Shown: one piece after another, positions 46,359 to 58,746 of the stretch
Numbering within the stretch: the first letter of the stretch is position 1
Layout: each line of letters opens with the position of its first letter
NCBI GenBank assembly: GCA_025617375.2
Contig: JAMYGW020000007.1
Location: forward strand, 1,612,001 to 1,676,000
DNA length: 64,000 bases
Direction: 5' to 3'
Source: Acarospora socialis
Taxonomy: Eukaryota; Ascomycota; Lecanoromycetes; Acarosporales; Acarosporaceae
The notes under the pieces: generated by a model
The model's input: the letters and a program-made list of their open reading frames with translations, nothing else
Database searches by the model: none
Told to the model about the DNA's origin: nothing
Translations under genes and position numbers: made by a program

Positions 46359-47221
46359 GGGGTGGGTGTTGGGGTTGGGGATCTTGGTGGGTGGGAGGTT
46401 GTACGGTTGCGGTGTGTTTCCGTGGGGAGCTGTTCATAACGGTTCCGATGGCGAATGGACGAGGGCACGGGACGTTTCGTGTACGAATCTCATATGTATT
46501 TTAGGCGCAGAAATTCCCCCGCTTTCCATGGTAGGGGACTATCTCTCTCGATCTCTGGATATTTTTCCTTCGTCTCTAATAGTGGGCAATATCTAAGATA
46601 AGATCAAAATGAACAACGATAACGACGACATCCCCGGTTCTTTGCCTATACCCAAACCAACTCAGTCGATAGCAGATACAAGAAGACAAAGTACAGTCGA
46701 CGATGAGGAAAGCCGGTATTGGCTAAGACCGGTCTCGTTTTCTCTCGCTATGTCTCTCTTCTCGAAATCTGGACTGGAATAGTACGAACGCAAGGATCCT
46801 GGTGATATTGTACAAACGCCGCCCGCCAGGGCCGAACGAGAAATATGCGAATAAACTCTTCTTTCCCCGGGCCGTTTGAAGGGTCCAGGGGAAGAGACAA
46901 TGACATGAATGGAGGTGCTGAGTGTCCCGTATGGCGTGGCGTGATACTTCCGAAACCGTATATGAACAGCAAAAGCTAACCAGTGAACCAAAGTCGAGGG
47001 TTACCCAAACCGTTAACCCACCTCAACCCCCGCGCGTAAAAGATGATGATGGACGTTGACAGAGCATGATGTGAGAATATATCTAACGCCGCGCTGAACC
47101 GTGATCGACCGATGAAACCCGTTGGAACCCCAACACCAAAAGCACAGAGCGACCTCAAGACAAGACACAGAGAGGACCAGACAGGAACCCGGAGGAGAGC
47201 TTTTGGCCTTCTGTGAGCTGC
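46359..47221. other. Convergent intergenic region
   Basis: Between ureG (+) and ptaB (-). No gene seen; likely 3' UTRs. Confidence 0.5.
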
Positions 47222-50065
47222 TCAATTCCCCGCTTTCTGCCTCTTCCCGCCGATGCGCGGACTAGGCCTGACTTTACCGCCGCCTACAGGACCCGTGCCA
47301 TTGACTTCCGTCCCACCACCGCCACCGCCACCACCCCCGCCGTCGTCGCCTTCGACTTTGACGGTGCTTGGTCTCCTCCTCTTGTTCGTGGCGTTCGGGC
47401 TGGTGTTTGCACTCGTGCCTTGACTTCCGCTCGTGTTGGTTCCTTGTTGACTTTGCTGCGCCACCATAGCCACGCCGGCGGCTGGTGGAAGGTGATTGTG
47501 GTTTTGCGCGGGTGAAGGGGCTTGAGCGCCTGTCATGCTCATGGCGGGAGAGATGGATGTGGGGAGATTCAGATGGGCGGCGGCCGGGGAGGCGAACTGA
47601 GCGGGGCCGTTCAGCCCAGGGGTTCGTGGGCCGTGAGGCTGTTGGAAGGCGGGGTTGAGGTTATTCGGTGGAAGGTTGAGTTGGGCGGCTTGGCTGTGTT
47701 GGTTGAAGGAGGCGACGAGTTGGTGGAGCGCTTCGGATGGTTGGAGGAGAGGGTTTTGCTGTGAATATTGGAATAAGGTTTGCATTTGTGAGATGGTCTC
47801 AGCAATCTGTACAAGGATCGCTTAGTATGCCTTGTAGTAAAATGATTCCATGCTTGGACGTACCTCGAGAAATCTCATCACGCCTTGAGTAACGCCATAT
47901 GAATTTACAATCGAAACGGGTAGTGATATTTGGGGTTGCTGGGATTGTTGTTGTTTTTGCTGTGCTCGTTGCTTGCCAACGGTCTTGCTCGCTTTCGGAG
48001 ATTGCTTGGGATCTGGAGATTCTACTGGCGCTAGTAGTTGGGCCCGTGGTATGTATTCATTATGTTCGTCTGTAACAAGGTCGAGGACGTCAATCTTGCC
48101 ATTTTGGTCAAACTGTGCTCGTAAACTTCCTGAAGTGACCAGCTGCTCACTTGTCAGCAGCCTCACGTAGACCGAGAAGCGGGATACTCACCTGACAGCC
48201 ATTGACGAACCAATAAATGAAACATAACTTTGCACTTTCAACGAAGTGCCCGCCGTTGGGGAGATCCTTCTCCCGTGCATTTTCTAGGATCATCTGCATG
48301 TTTTGCACACCACTACTGAAATGGGTCCAGTAATACCGTGGTAACAGCGGCGTCGAGATCTCAAACTGCTTGAACTCCCCAATGTCCGAGTCGTAGACTT
48401 TCTGCCGCAACACCCCAGACGGGGAGAAGAAGCGGTCCGCAAAGTTCTGCCAATAGTTCAAGTCGTTCGATTGTCGACGGGCCTGGGTTTGACTTGCGTG
48501 AGTCCCTTCCGGTCGTCCATACTGGTGAAGTCCAGGGCTCACCGAGAACTGGCTTAGATGATCGCCGAACTGCAGTAGCTTCAATACAGAAGCGCCCCTC
48601 AAAGGATTCGGCACCCTAGGTTGCATCATGGCAGCTGCTGCGGCTGCATGCTGTTGCGCCTGATGCTGCTGTTGGGCTTGTTGTTGTTGATGAGCAGCTT
48701 GCGCTTGTTGCTGTTGAGCGTGTTGTTGAGCTCGTTGCTGCTGCTGTTGATGCTGAGCAGCCGCAGCCGCTTGTGCTTCTTGCATTCCTTGCATTTGCTG
48801 TGACTGGGGTTGCATTTGTGGTTGTTGAATTACCTGGCCCTGACCGCCTGGCTGGCTTACTGCTTGCTGAAGTGCCAGCTGTTGCATTGCCTGCTGCTGT
48901 TGCTGCTGCTGATGATGGACTTGTTGCTGCTGAGCTTGCTGTTGCTGTTGAGCTTGTTGTTGCTGATGTGCCGCAGACGCTTGGGCTTGCATTTGTTGCA
49001 TTTGAATGTGCGGTGGTAGGGTGACACCAGGCACGTTACCCGGCACATTCCCTGCCTGTTGCATTGCTGCGAATTGGGCGGGAGTCAATGGTGGGTTGCC
49101 ACCGTTGGGGAAATTTATGGGCACCCCACCGTTTTGTTGCTGTGCATGCTGCTGCTGCTGCTGCTGCTGTTGGTGTTGGTGTTGGATCATTGCGTATTGC
49201 CGTTGTCGAGCCATTATCTGTGCTTGCATTTGGTTGGGCTGGAGCTGTGGATGGTTTGCAACTGATTCCAGAAAAGGTTAGCTGACATTTTGAAACGCAG
49301 TTTCCAAGAGAGTCTTGTAACATTGAGAACCAGCCGCGATACCGATCAAACCAGCAGTGGTGAGATTCTTGATAGCTGGCGGGATTGGTGTAAGAAAACG
49401 TGCATTGGGAACCCCCACTCTGAAAGCGAGAGCGAGTTCGATGTCAACGGACTGTCTAGGGCTACCCTGAAAGCAAAGGATACAACAGGTCATGATTGTG
49501 GAAAACCACTAAACAGGATGCAGCTGATATCCTCCAGCAGTGAACTCAAGCGTTACGGGCATGACAACATTATCAAAGTTATCGAAAATGTCTGTACAGT
49601 CCACAGTCTTCTACAAATTTGCGAGGGACTCCGCACCACCGTCACATTGTGCACTGGTTCATTGGGCGTCCACATGTGAAAAAAACAAGTCCGAGGAGAA
49701 AGCTTCCACTCACGTGCTTGTGCCATCTGCATTTGCTGCGGTCTAAGGATGTGTTGCGCCTGTCCAGGGTTCAGATGTGAGAGGGCATGCGCACTTGGCC
49801 CACCCGCTCCAGGCCCCCCCGGTCCCGGCCCTCCGGCACCTAGGGGAATATTTGCCATCATCGGCCCCGCTTGACTGACTTGAGGTCCTCCGGGTCCGGA
49901 AAGACTTGGATGCATCTGCTGCCCCATCACCGCACCCGGTAACTGTCCACCGGCTGGGCCGCCAGGATTCGAAGGATGTCCCATGGCCATGGGGTGGCCA
50001 TGAGGTACGCCGGACAGTGGCATACCGACAGCCTGTGCAGGCAGTGGTTGTGCCATGCTCATCAT
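47222..50065 (-). CDS. ptaB: Ldb1-like transcriptional co-regulator PtaB
   Basis: Exons on the minus strand: 50065..49714, 49261..48192, 48142..47864, 47806..47222; about 761 aa. N-terminus Gly/Pro/Met-rich; residues about 120-330 are dominated by poly-Gln tracts. The LIM-binding domain follows: ASVLKLLQFGDHLSQFS, LNYWQNFADRFFSPSGVLRQ, FEISTPLLPRYYWTHFSSGV and FIYWFVNGCQLVTSGSLRAQ. The C-terminal tail is Gly-rich with NKRRRPSTVKVE. In Aspergillus, PtaB works with SomA/Flo8 in adhesion, conidiation and biofilm formation; nuclear. The first intron (452 nt) is unusually long and contains a 71-codon open segment that could be an alternative exon; its phases do not fit the simple model. The first in-frame ATG was taken; the frame is open to a GTG at 50071. 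Confidence 0.85.
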
Positions 50066-52126
50066 GGTCACGGATTTCGAGTCTCCGCTGAACGACTATT
50101 CTGATGATAATTTCGACGAGGACCGAGATCCAGGAAACCGTGCTATAGACACCTGTCTGTCCTACTGATATGCACTGATTCTGTGGTCTGTTTCTGCCGA
50201 CCGCAGATTTTCCTCACCGCCGGTCCGTCGTCTCGCTGACCCACCGCCGAAGCTGCAACTATCGCAGGACCTCCTCTTTGGCTGCGCTCGGACAGACGGT
50301 GCAACGAAAGCATCTACACCATTCACTAAGCACCTCGGGTCTCCTTGTGATTTTCAAACCGTGACCCTGCGCCTCACTCGCTGGTGAATGGCGGCGTCGA
50401 CCTAATCCCAATGAATATTACAAATATGCGCAGGCGGCAACTACCGCTGAGTTCTTGTGACGCTTTATGACTTTCCCCCGATGATGCCGATGTAGATCCA
50501 CCTCTTCAGTCGATACAATATCGCACCGAGGCTTCCCTTCAAGCCTTTGTCACCGATTGCTATAAACCAGCTCGATTATAGGTAGGGGTCTTGCGCAATG
50601 CGATGGTCCAGCTCGTCTCGCGCTGGCGTCGTTTAATGGAAGATCCGATACCAAATGCGACCAGGCGGACGTGGAGACGGCCAACTTCGAAGTGGAACGA
50701 TTTCTGGGCATCACGAGGCCATGAGTTAAGTAATACAGCAATGCAGCAGTCGACGGTAAAGGTCCGGTCGAGCAGCGATTGCGGTACCAGTGCTGGGGTG
50801 TGGGTTTTGGGGGGGGATGGGGGCGGACGAGCAGATCAAAAGGCCCTGCGCAGTGCTGTCTGCCCGATCGTTGATTCGTCGCGGGAGCCAATATTAATCG
50901 TCCTTTGGCCTGAATTTTCACTTAAATGTCGCACCGAGAGGCTGGCGGTGGAGGCAAAATCGCCTTTAAGAGGGAAAGCGCAGTCATGTGATTCGACTAA
51001 TTTGCCGCTTTTCTTCCCGTCGCTAATTTAGATACTCAAATCACAAAAATCTTCGCGGGACCTTTCTAACTTCCACTTTTCTCTCGTACGAAGATGCAAC
51101 TCAACTAACATATCTACACTCTACCATCTACCACTACTGCTACTACTGCCACGACTAACAACTAACAAGAATCTCGATAAGGCATCTAAGGGCCATATAC
51201 AATAGGTCAGTCAATCATCTCTCATCCAAGTCTTCGTCTTCCCGCACAACCAGTGCACGTCGGAAAGATGACAACAATCCAAAAGTCTTCTTTTCCCAGC
51301 TGAGTCGACCTTGAAGAGACCAATCTGTTCGGGCTGCCTTCGCAAGCAGCCTGCTACTTGCCAGTAACCTTGTCTGACCACATCCACACCACCCTCCCGA
51401 CTTTTAAACAACGCTGCCTCTGAGCCTTTGGCTAATCAGCTCCAAGCGTTCTAGGTATCTTGCTTCGAGTCTACGACAATCCACTCTCGTGCCGTTGACT
51501 TGTACGGCTGCCACGGTTCAACTATCGTATCAAGGTCAGTGCCATCTCCTCTTCTATCTTCTTTTTCTGCAAGACAGATCTCCCTCTACATGATGAAACC
51601 ACATTCCACATTCGCAGTTTTCACGCTAGCCAGCGCATTGAACCTATTTAAGTCGCTGTGTCGATGAGCGGCAATCTTCCTTGGATGTCTGATTGTCTTA
51701 TACATCGCCGAAATCGTGGTCCCGTGTTACGTTGAGAGCAGCATTCGCTAACGTGCAGGCTGCGTCTAGGTCGTACGACATCGCACAGCTGATATGAGCT
51801 CATCTCCGAATGGCCCGTGACGTAGATAGCCTATCATGTACTACATGTACGTAGTCAAATTTGAATTGATACATAACCCTGGTTGTCAGGCTCATGATTC
51901 GGTGCTGGCCCTAAAGGGCGAAATGGTTCAGTCGCAGAACTACTCTGAAATAAAGCTGCAATCCGAAAAGTACCAACCGCGTAACAAGAGCGAAAAGCTA
52001 ACAGTTCATGCCAGCCTATGCGGGACTTCATTACTGTAAACTTGCCCATTGGGCGGAAAACACCATGCTCGACGCAACTATGCTCTACCTGACATACAAG
52101 TGAAAGCCGCACCTCTACCACTTCAC
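50066..52126. other. Long ptaB upstream region
   Basis: About 2 kb between the ptaB start and the VMA2 end, both on the minus strand. Contains a CT/CTA-rich stretch at 51060-51180 resembling a fungal 5' leader on the plus strand, but no supported frame. A long ptaB leader, common for developmental regulators, is possible. Confidence 0.45.
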
Positions 52127-54115
52127 CTACGCATCAATCAAATTATCCTCTCCATTCTGCTTCCCACTGTCCCCATTCTGATCCTGCCGGTCCATATTAT
52201 CCCTCGTATCCTTATTCCCCGCCGCCCTCGCCTTCGACCTTCCCGACCGCTGATAGAACTCGTTCAGGATCTTCGCCGGGATGCGGTTGAGGAGTTCCTT
52301 GGGGTAGATGCGCAGCAGGCTCCAGGCGAGGTCGATGGATTCGTAGATGGTCCGGGACTCGTAGGCGGATTGCGAGATGAAGGTGCGTTCGAACTTGTCG
52401 AGGAATTCGAGCGAGAGCTTGTCTTCGGACGAGAGGGCTTCCTCACCGACGACGGCTTTCATGGAGGCTGGGGTGGTGTTAGTGGTTGAGTGGTTGGAAG
52501 AGGGCGTGGATTGAAGGGGAATAGCTTACCGGCATCACGGCCGATGGCGTATTTGGCGTAGAGTTGGTTCGAGACGTCGCCGTGGTCTTTGCGGGTGTGG
52601 CCTTCTCCGATGGCCGATTTCATGAGACGTGACAGAGAGGGGAGGACGTTGATGGGCGGGTAGATACCCTTGTTGTGTAGTTGACGGTCGATGAAGATTT
52701 GGCCTTCCGTGATGTATCCAGTCAAATCGGGGATTGGGTGGGTGATGTCTACAGCCATTAGTATATATTTCCCGGAATTTTCAGTACATGTCCGACAGCT
52801 TACCGTCGTTGGGCATAGTTAAGATGGGTATCTGGGTAATGGAACCATTGCGGCCTTCCACACGTCCGGCACGCTCGTAAATTGTTGATAAGTCAGTGTA
52901 CATGTAACCGGGGTAGCCACGACGACCTGGTACTTCCTCTCGTGCTGCTGAGACCTCACGTAGGGCATCACAATATGCTGACAGATCAGTAAGGATAACG
53001 AGGACATGCTTCTCAAGCTGGTAAGCGTAGTACTCGGCGGTGGTGAGAGCCAGACGCGGAGTGATGATACGTTCGATGCTGATTTGATTAGCCAGTACAT
53101 CCATGCTGAGGGCATAGACTTACGTAGGGTCGTTAGCCAAGTTCAGGAATAAAGTAACTCTTTCCATACTGCCATTCTCCTCAAAGTCTCTCGTGAAGAA
53201 TCGGCTTGTTTCCATATTGACACCCATCGCTGCAAAAACGATGGAGAAGTTCTCTTCATGGCCGTCATGGACATCCTTTGTTGGCTTGTTGACCAGACCC
53301 GCTTGTCGACAGATCTGAGCTGCAATTTCATTGTGCGGCAAACCAGCGGCAGAGAATATGGGTATCTTTTGGCCTCGGGCGATTGAATTCATAGTGTCGA
53401 TAGCGGAAATGCCTGTTGCTATCATCTCCTCAGGGTATACCTGAGCGGTGTATTAGTGATCCGAACGAGATTGACGAGTGGTGGAGAATGAACTGACACG
53501 GGAGTATGGGTTTATCGGACTGCCGTTGATATCGAGATAGTCCTCCGCCAGGACCTTGGGTCCCTTATCAATAGCTCGCCCGGATCCGTCGAAGACCCGT
53601 CCTAACATATCTTCCGAAACGCCAATCTTCAGGCTGTGCCCAGTAAACTCCACTGTCGTCTACGGATAATCAGTGACGACCGGCGTTGTACGGCTGGAAT
53701 GTATTGACCTTCTTCACGTCGATCCCTGTAGTACCTTCAAACACCTGCATTCGGTTGGTGAGCTACTTAAGCTTCGCTGAACGCTGTATGTCCTTACCTG
53801 CACGACCGCCCTATTACCTGCAAAGGCCGTGGTCAGTCTGTTGAGATCCCTTAGGATGCAGTTGCCCATCCATACCTCTCGCTTCCAGCACTTGTCCGGA
53901 ACGTTCTGAGCCATCCGGCAGCGTCAAGGACACGATTTCGTTGTACCGAGGGAATTTGACCTGGCCGGTTATTATGAGCTCAAGAAGTCGACGAAAAGCT
54001 ATGGGCTGAATACATTTTCCAGTATAACCAAAGGTCCGTTGACACCTCCAATCGTGTTATATCGAATTCGAGGATGTATTGTGGTCATGCGAGGATCTAG
54101 CATTTCTGGAGCCAT
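52127..54115 (-). CDS. VMA2: V-type ATPase subunit B
   Basis: Nine exons on the minus strand: 54115..54014, 53960..53876, 53817..53798, 53745..53710, 53659..53498, 53440..53124, 53078..52804, 52748..52530, 52467..52127; 518 aa, matching yeast Vma2. Conserved: [78 protein letters not shown] with [38 protein letters not shown], and [20 protein letters not shown] with [20 protein letters not shown]. Role: non-catalytic nucleotide-binding subunit of the V1 ring that energises vacuolar acidification. Exon 3 is only 20 nt. All phases agree, so the model is strong. The Asp/Asn/Gln-rich C-terminal tail is variable. Confidence 0.96.
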
Positions 54116-56792
54116 TTTGGCCAGCCGGTGGATAGGTGTTGGTGAACCGTTATCAACGTCTCCACAAAGGGACCCAAGACACGAACGTTCTGCTGGTTTG
54201 CAAGGTTGAATGCAATCGTGGGGTTGGAGTAAATGCACTGATCGACCATGTAGCTCACCCGACCATTTTAGTGGTGATGAGGTCGTTGGAGCTCTTGGGA
54301 GCATGCACGCTTAGGTAAGCCAACTAGAGAACCCACCCACTTCCTCTAGGTACGATGGAGATATTGTTGTACCCTAAACTTAGACGTATGCGATACTCGA
54401 GAGTGACTCATGTACGTCCAGACGCTCAAACGGCCTGAACAAGGTGGGACTACGGAGCGGATCTCTTTTGTCTTGTTCCTAATCACCGTTCTATACCACA
54501 TTGATGGCTTGTTATAGTTACCTGTACGGTCTATCAAGGTTAAAGCATGCTTTCCATCAAGAAATCATTCTCAGAAGAAGGAACTTCAATCTATGTTTCT
54601 GTCAACGTCTTCAACGTGGAATGAAGTTGCATTCTCACGCTATCTTTGTTGCTTTGTCTCAGAACCTTCCAATTCGTCTTCAACCTGTCAAGGGCAGGAT
54701 CTCCGACATCGTTCTCAACCCCATATTCGCAGGTTTCTCTTTTCTGTGTTTACCATGGCCTATTTCACAAGTTACAGATCTATTTAAGTAACTGTTGGCT
54801 ATGGTTTGTTACTCGGGCTACTGAAGTCCACTCAGCTCGTCTTAGCCTGACCATCGTCGCCATAGATGACAATCATTTTTCTAAATTCATACCTTGTGCT
54901 GGTGACCAGGCGTAAAAAGGGTTATGGGTGTGCTGCTCAGCTCAATCAATTTCGACAGGTCTCTTCACAGGGCTTGTGGCGGCGAGCGTGGGAAGCATGG
55001 CGTTGCACACGAGACTTGATTTTCTTATGGATCAAGAATATAGTAAATTTAAGGGGATATAATCTGTGTTGGCCGTTCAGCTCATGTGCCGCCGTCAGGC
55101 TTTGCTGGTGCTTGGCGGGCTGATCATCCTCAGCCTTACAGGGAACCAGCAGGGAACGCTTGGATTCCACATGATGCTAGTGTTAGTCTGGTCGAATGCG
55201 CAAAAAGATCAGATGAAGACAATATATCAGTTCTGTTCCTTCGTCTGTTTGGTTCAGAGCGCACAGCTAGGCAGTTTCTTCAATCGTTGTCTCGACCACC
55301 GTTGTATAAGCGTAGCAGAGGGGGTCTGGCCACCTCCATAAGCGCAGACCCTGTTGGACCCAAAAACGTGGTTTTCTTAGATGACTGTCTGATCCCAGCA
55401 CAGATGATGATCCTGCGCAATTCTCCGTTGTTGGATCCTATCAACAAGCTGCCCTTTGTCATATCAATTTCCCCGCTCTGCTGAGTAACTCTCTTGTCAG
55501 ACTGTGGCGCCAAGGACCGACGTGGGCCTTGCTGAGTGGAGGGATGGAATTGTACACAAGTGGTCGCAGACATGCGATCAGGAGGATTGGAGAGCTGCTG
55601 TAGGGCTGGTTGGGGTCTGGTGGAGATACCTGGTAAGCTCGTGAACATGACACGTGCCGCAATACATAGTAAGGTAGCGTAGGATGTGTAACAGCAGCAA
55701 TTCAAGGATATCACACCACCTAGCCCGACCTTGTGTCGGCTTACCCTGACCGAGGGTTGCATGTTCCTCGGTAGCTACGTTTATACACATGGAAAAGTGA
55801 GAAAAGTGAAAGAAATCTAAGCTGAGTTGGTCTTCTCAGATAAACGATGCACCACAGCGTCCAGTAAACATCGTTATCATACTCGGCATACTATGGTAGA
55901 CATGGAGAGCCTCGTACTTCGGTTTAAGCGTCTTACCAAATGTAGCTTACATAAGTACTTCGTACTAAATGATGATCGACGCCTCCAGCGCAGCCTCTTA
56001 CCTGATCAAATCCGTGTTATATTTTTAATATCGGCAAACGAACTAGGAATATTTTCTGATTAGGAACTCATGACCAACAGTGGCTTGTTCCTGCGCCCAG
56101 GGCTGAGGGCAGCCTCCTTTTCTTACTCATAACGGAGGTCCGCTATGTTTTGTACAGTTGAACTGCCGCGTCGGAGAGCCTTGGAGACTCTCAGCTTTCC
56201 TTGAATGTTCGTTCCTCTTTCGTGTCGGCCTCCATGACTTGTCTTTCTCTTTCAGTAGTGTTCAGCGCAGGGTGTATGATCATTACAAGCCTCTGTTGCT
56301 TTCTCGGCTGCGTCTTAGATGGTTGAATCTACGGCCGACGAGTCCGGGGTTGTGGCAAATGTCCTTCTGACTATCGTCTTAACTTGACTTTTCGGCCTGG
56401 TCCGCCAGTCAATATGGCAATTGCAGATCAGGTACTGCCCGCCAGTACTGGCTCAATGTCCGCTCTGCCTAATAGTGACTCGTCCAAACGGGCTTCGGTA
56501 ATCAAATACGACCAACATGGGGCTTCTGTCTCACCGAGCCTGACATGTAGGCATCATACAACGTTATACACACTCAAGGAAATGACCACAAGCTTCAAGG
56601 ATAGATTGTTTACAGCTATCATCTGTCAATCTTTTAATCACCGGAATTTGAGTTTTGAGTCAAGACTCTGATGTATATAACATGCTGCTGCGGCCTTTGG
56701 ATCATCTCATCGTTGCTGGAGCAGCTGCACATAGACGCCTGAGGTTCAATCACATTCGTTGTTAGAGATTGTTTGTCCATAGGATCGTTACC
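54116..56792. other. Divergent region VMA2/multicopper oxidase
   Basis: About 2.7 kb. Frames of 80-160 codons overlap on both strands (for example 55086-55484) but none shows a known motif, signal peptide or splice structure, so none is called. Confidence 0.45.
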
Positions 56793-58746
56793 ATGTTTTC
56801 ATTCATCCCTTTACTCGCTCTCGTCCAGTTGGCGGCGGCCGCCACCGTCACGTACAACTGGGATATCACTTGGGTGATGGCGAGTCCGGACGGTGCCATG
56901 ACGAGACCCGTGATCGGTATCAATGGCCAGTGGCCGTGCCCGACCATCAATGCTGACGTCGGGGACCGCCTTGTCGTCCATGTCAACAACAAGCTAGGCA
57001 ACGAGACCACCGGTATCCACTTTCACGGACTCTATCAGCAAGGCACCGCTCAAATGGATGGGTCTGTTGGCGTTACGCAGTGCCCCATACCACCCGGATC
57101 CCAGTTCACATACGATTTTGAGGTTAGTAGTGCGCCAGACTGAGCGCGATGTCCGCCTGATACTTGGCTAAGATGTGAACGCAGATCAACCAGTCCGGCA
57201 CGTACTGGTATCATGCACACTACAAGGGCCAATACGCTGAAGGTCTTCGTGGACCCTTGGTCGTTCATGATCCTGCCTCTCCTTACAAAGATCAGTACGA
57301 CGAAGAAATCATCCTCACCTTGTCCGACTGGTACTACCAGCAGATGCCCTCTCAGATCAAAAGTTACCTCTCCAACTCGGAGAACCCAACGGGCGGAATG
57401 CCCACTCCGAATGCAACCCTCCTCAACGATTCCCAGAATATCAAATTCGATTTTCGGCCGGGGAAAACTTACATGATTCGAATCATCAGCATGGCGGCGT
57501 TCACAACTCACCTCGTCCATTTCGACCAACATCTGATGAAGATCGTGGAGGTTGATGGTGTCTACACTGAGCCTGCGGTAGCGGACAGTCTCGCCGTCAC
57601 CTCTGCTCAGCGTTACAGCGTGTTGATCCAAGCGCAAAACAACACCAGCCAGAATTTCGCCTTCTCAAGTACGATGGCTCCGCAACAGTTCGACTCGCCC
57701 CCGGTAGGAGTTCAAGTGACTGTATACGGGACGTTGGTGTACGATGCCCAGAAGCCGATGCCTCTGCCTTCCAATTCAACGGAGCTGCCAAAGTTCAACG
57801 TCACGGACGATTTCGGTCTGGTTCCGACGGACCACCAACCCTTGTTGGGTCCGGTAGATCACCAAATAACTTTGAACGCAAATCTCGTGACCATGAATGG
57901 ATCCAACAGGTCGGTCCTCTCCACCGCTCAATTTTCATCTCATGCCGGTAAACTAATTCCCATGCATCTAGGGCGGTCTTCAACAATGTCACATATCTCG
58001 AGCAGAAGGTGCCGGCGCTCTACACGGCATTGAGTGTCGGCAGCGACGCTCAAAATCCTGCTGTCTACGGAGCGAATGCCAACGCTTTTGTCTTGAAGCA
58101 GAACGAAATTGTTGAAGTCGTGGTCAACAATCTCCACGCCGGCGCCCACCCTTTCCATCTGCACGGTCATCAGGTCCAAGTCGTCGCGAGATCTCCCGCA
58201 GACGCTGGGACCTACAATGGCAGCTCAGCAAATTTCCCTCCGGTACCCATGCGACGCGACACCGTTGCCGCCTTTGCAAATGGCTACCTCGTCCTGCGCT
58301 TCAAGGCCGACAACCCAGATAAGTACCCTGCACGTCCCGATCCATGACATACGCGCAAGCTGACCGACGATGCACGCGTCTGGCTGTTCCACTGCCACGT
58401 CGAATGGCACGTCGAGTCCGGCCTCTCGGCAACCTTCGTCGAAGCGCCGGACGTCCTCCAGCAAAGCCTCACCATCCCACCGGACCACCTGCGCGTCTGC
58501 CATCAGAACGGTGTCCCGACGCAAGGCAACGCCGCCGGCAACACCGACAATCACCTCGACCTGACTGGCGCCAATACCGCCATCCCGGCCAATCCTTCTG
58601 GGTGCGTGGTCTCTGAGTTTACTTCTATCCGGTCATGTCACCTTCGCTTAAGCTGACGTGCGTCCATCTACAGGGCCGTCGTGTCTCAGTCATCTTCGTC
58701 TTCTTACGGAAGACCACCACGACCCCGGCGTCGGTCCCAGCTTTGA
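56793..58746 (+). CDS. Fet3-like multicopper oxidase (ferroxidase)
   Basis: Five exons: 56793..57122, 57185..57909, 57972..58318, 58376..58601, 58674..58746; 566 aa. Signal peptide MFSFIPLLALVQLAAA. All four copper motifs are present: IHFHGLYQQG, WYHAHYKGQ, HPFHLHGH and LFHCHVEWHVESG. Sequence after the last motif (FVEAPDVLQQSLTIPPDHLR, GNAAGNTDNHLDLTG) is typical of Fet3 ferroxidases rather than laccases. Fet3 oxidises Fe(II) for uptake by the Ftr1 permease. Two oddities: intron 3 (58319-58375) has AT-AC ends, and the C-terminus after NPSG is AVVSQSSSSSYGRPP plus a basic end, without the usual membrane anchor. No Ftr1 gene is adjacent in this window. The last exon is the least certain. Confidence 0.85.
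58319..58375 (+). other. U2-type AT-AC intron in the ferroxidase gene
   Basis: 57-nt intron starting ATAAGT and ending GCAC, with branch-like CTGAC about 14 nt before the end. Removing exactly this segment joins KADNPG to VWLFHCHVEWH, the invariant copper-site context. Reading through gives an in-frame TGA. No GT-AG choice keeps the frame. The 5' site equals the U2 consensus GTAAGT with G1 changed to A, and the 3' end has C in place of G. Confidence 0.75.

Noticed and set aside
55086-55484. 132-codon plus-strand frame upstream of the ferroxidase
   Set aside because: No motif, no splice partners, competing frames on the other strand.
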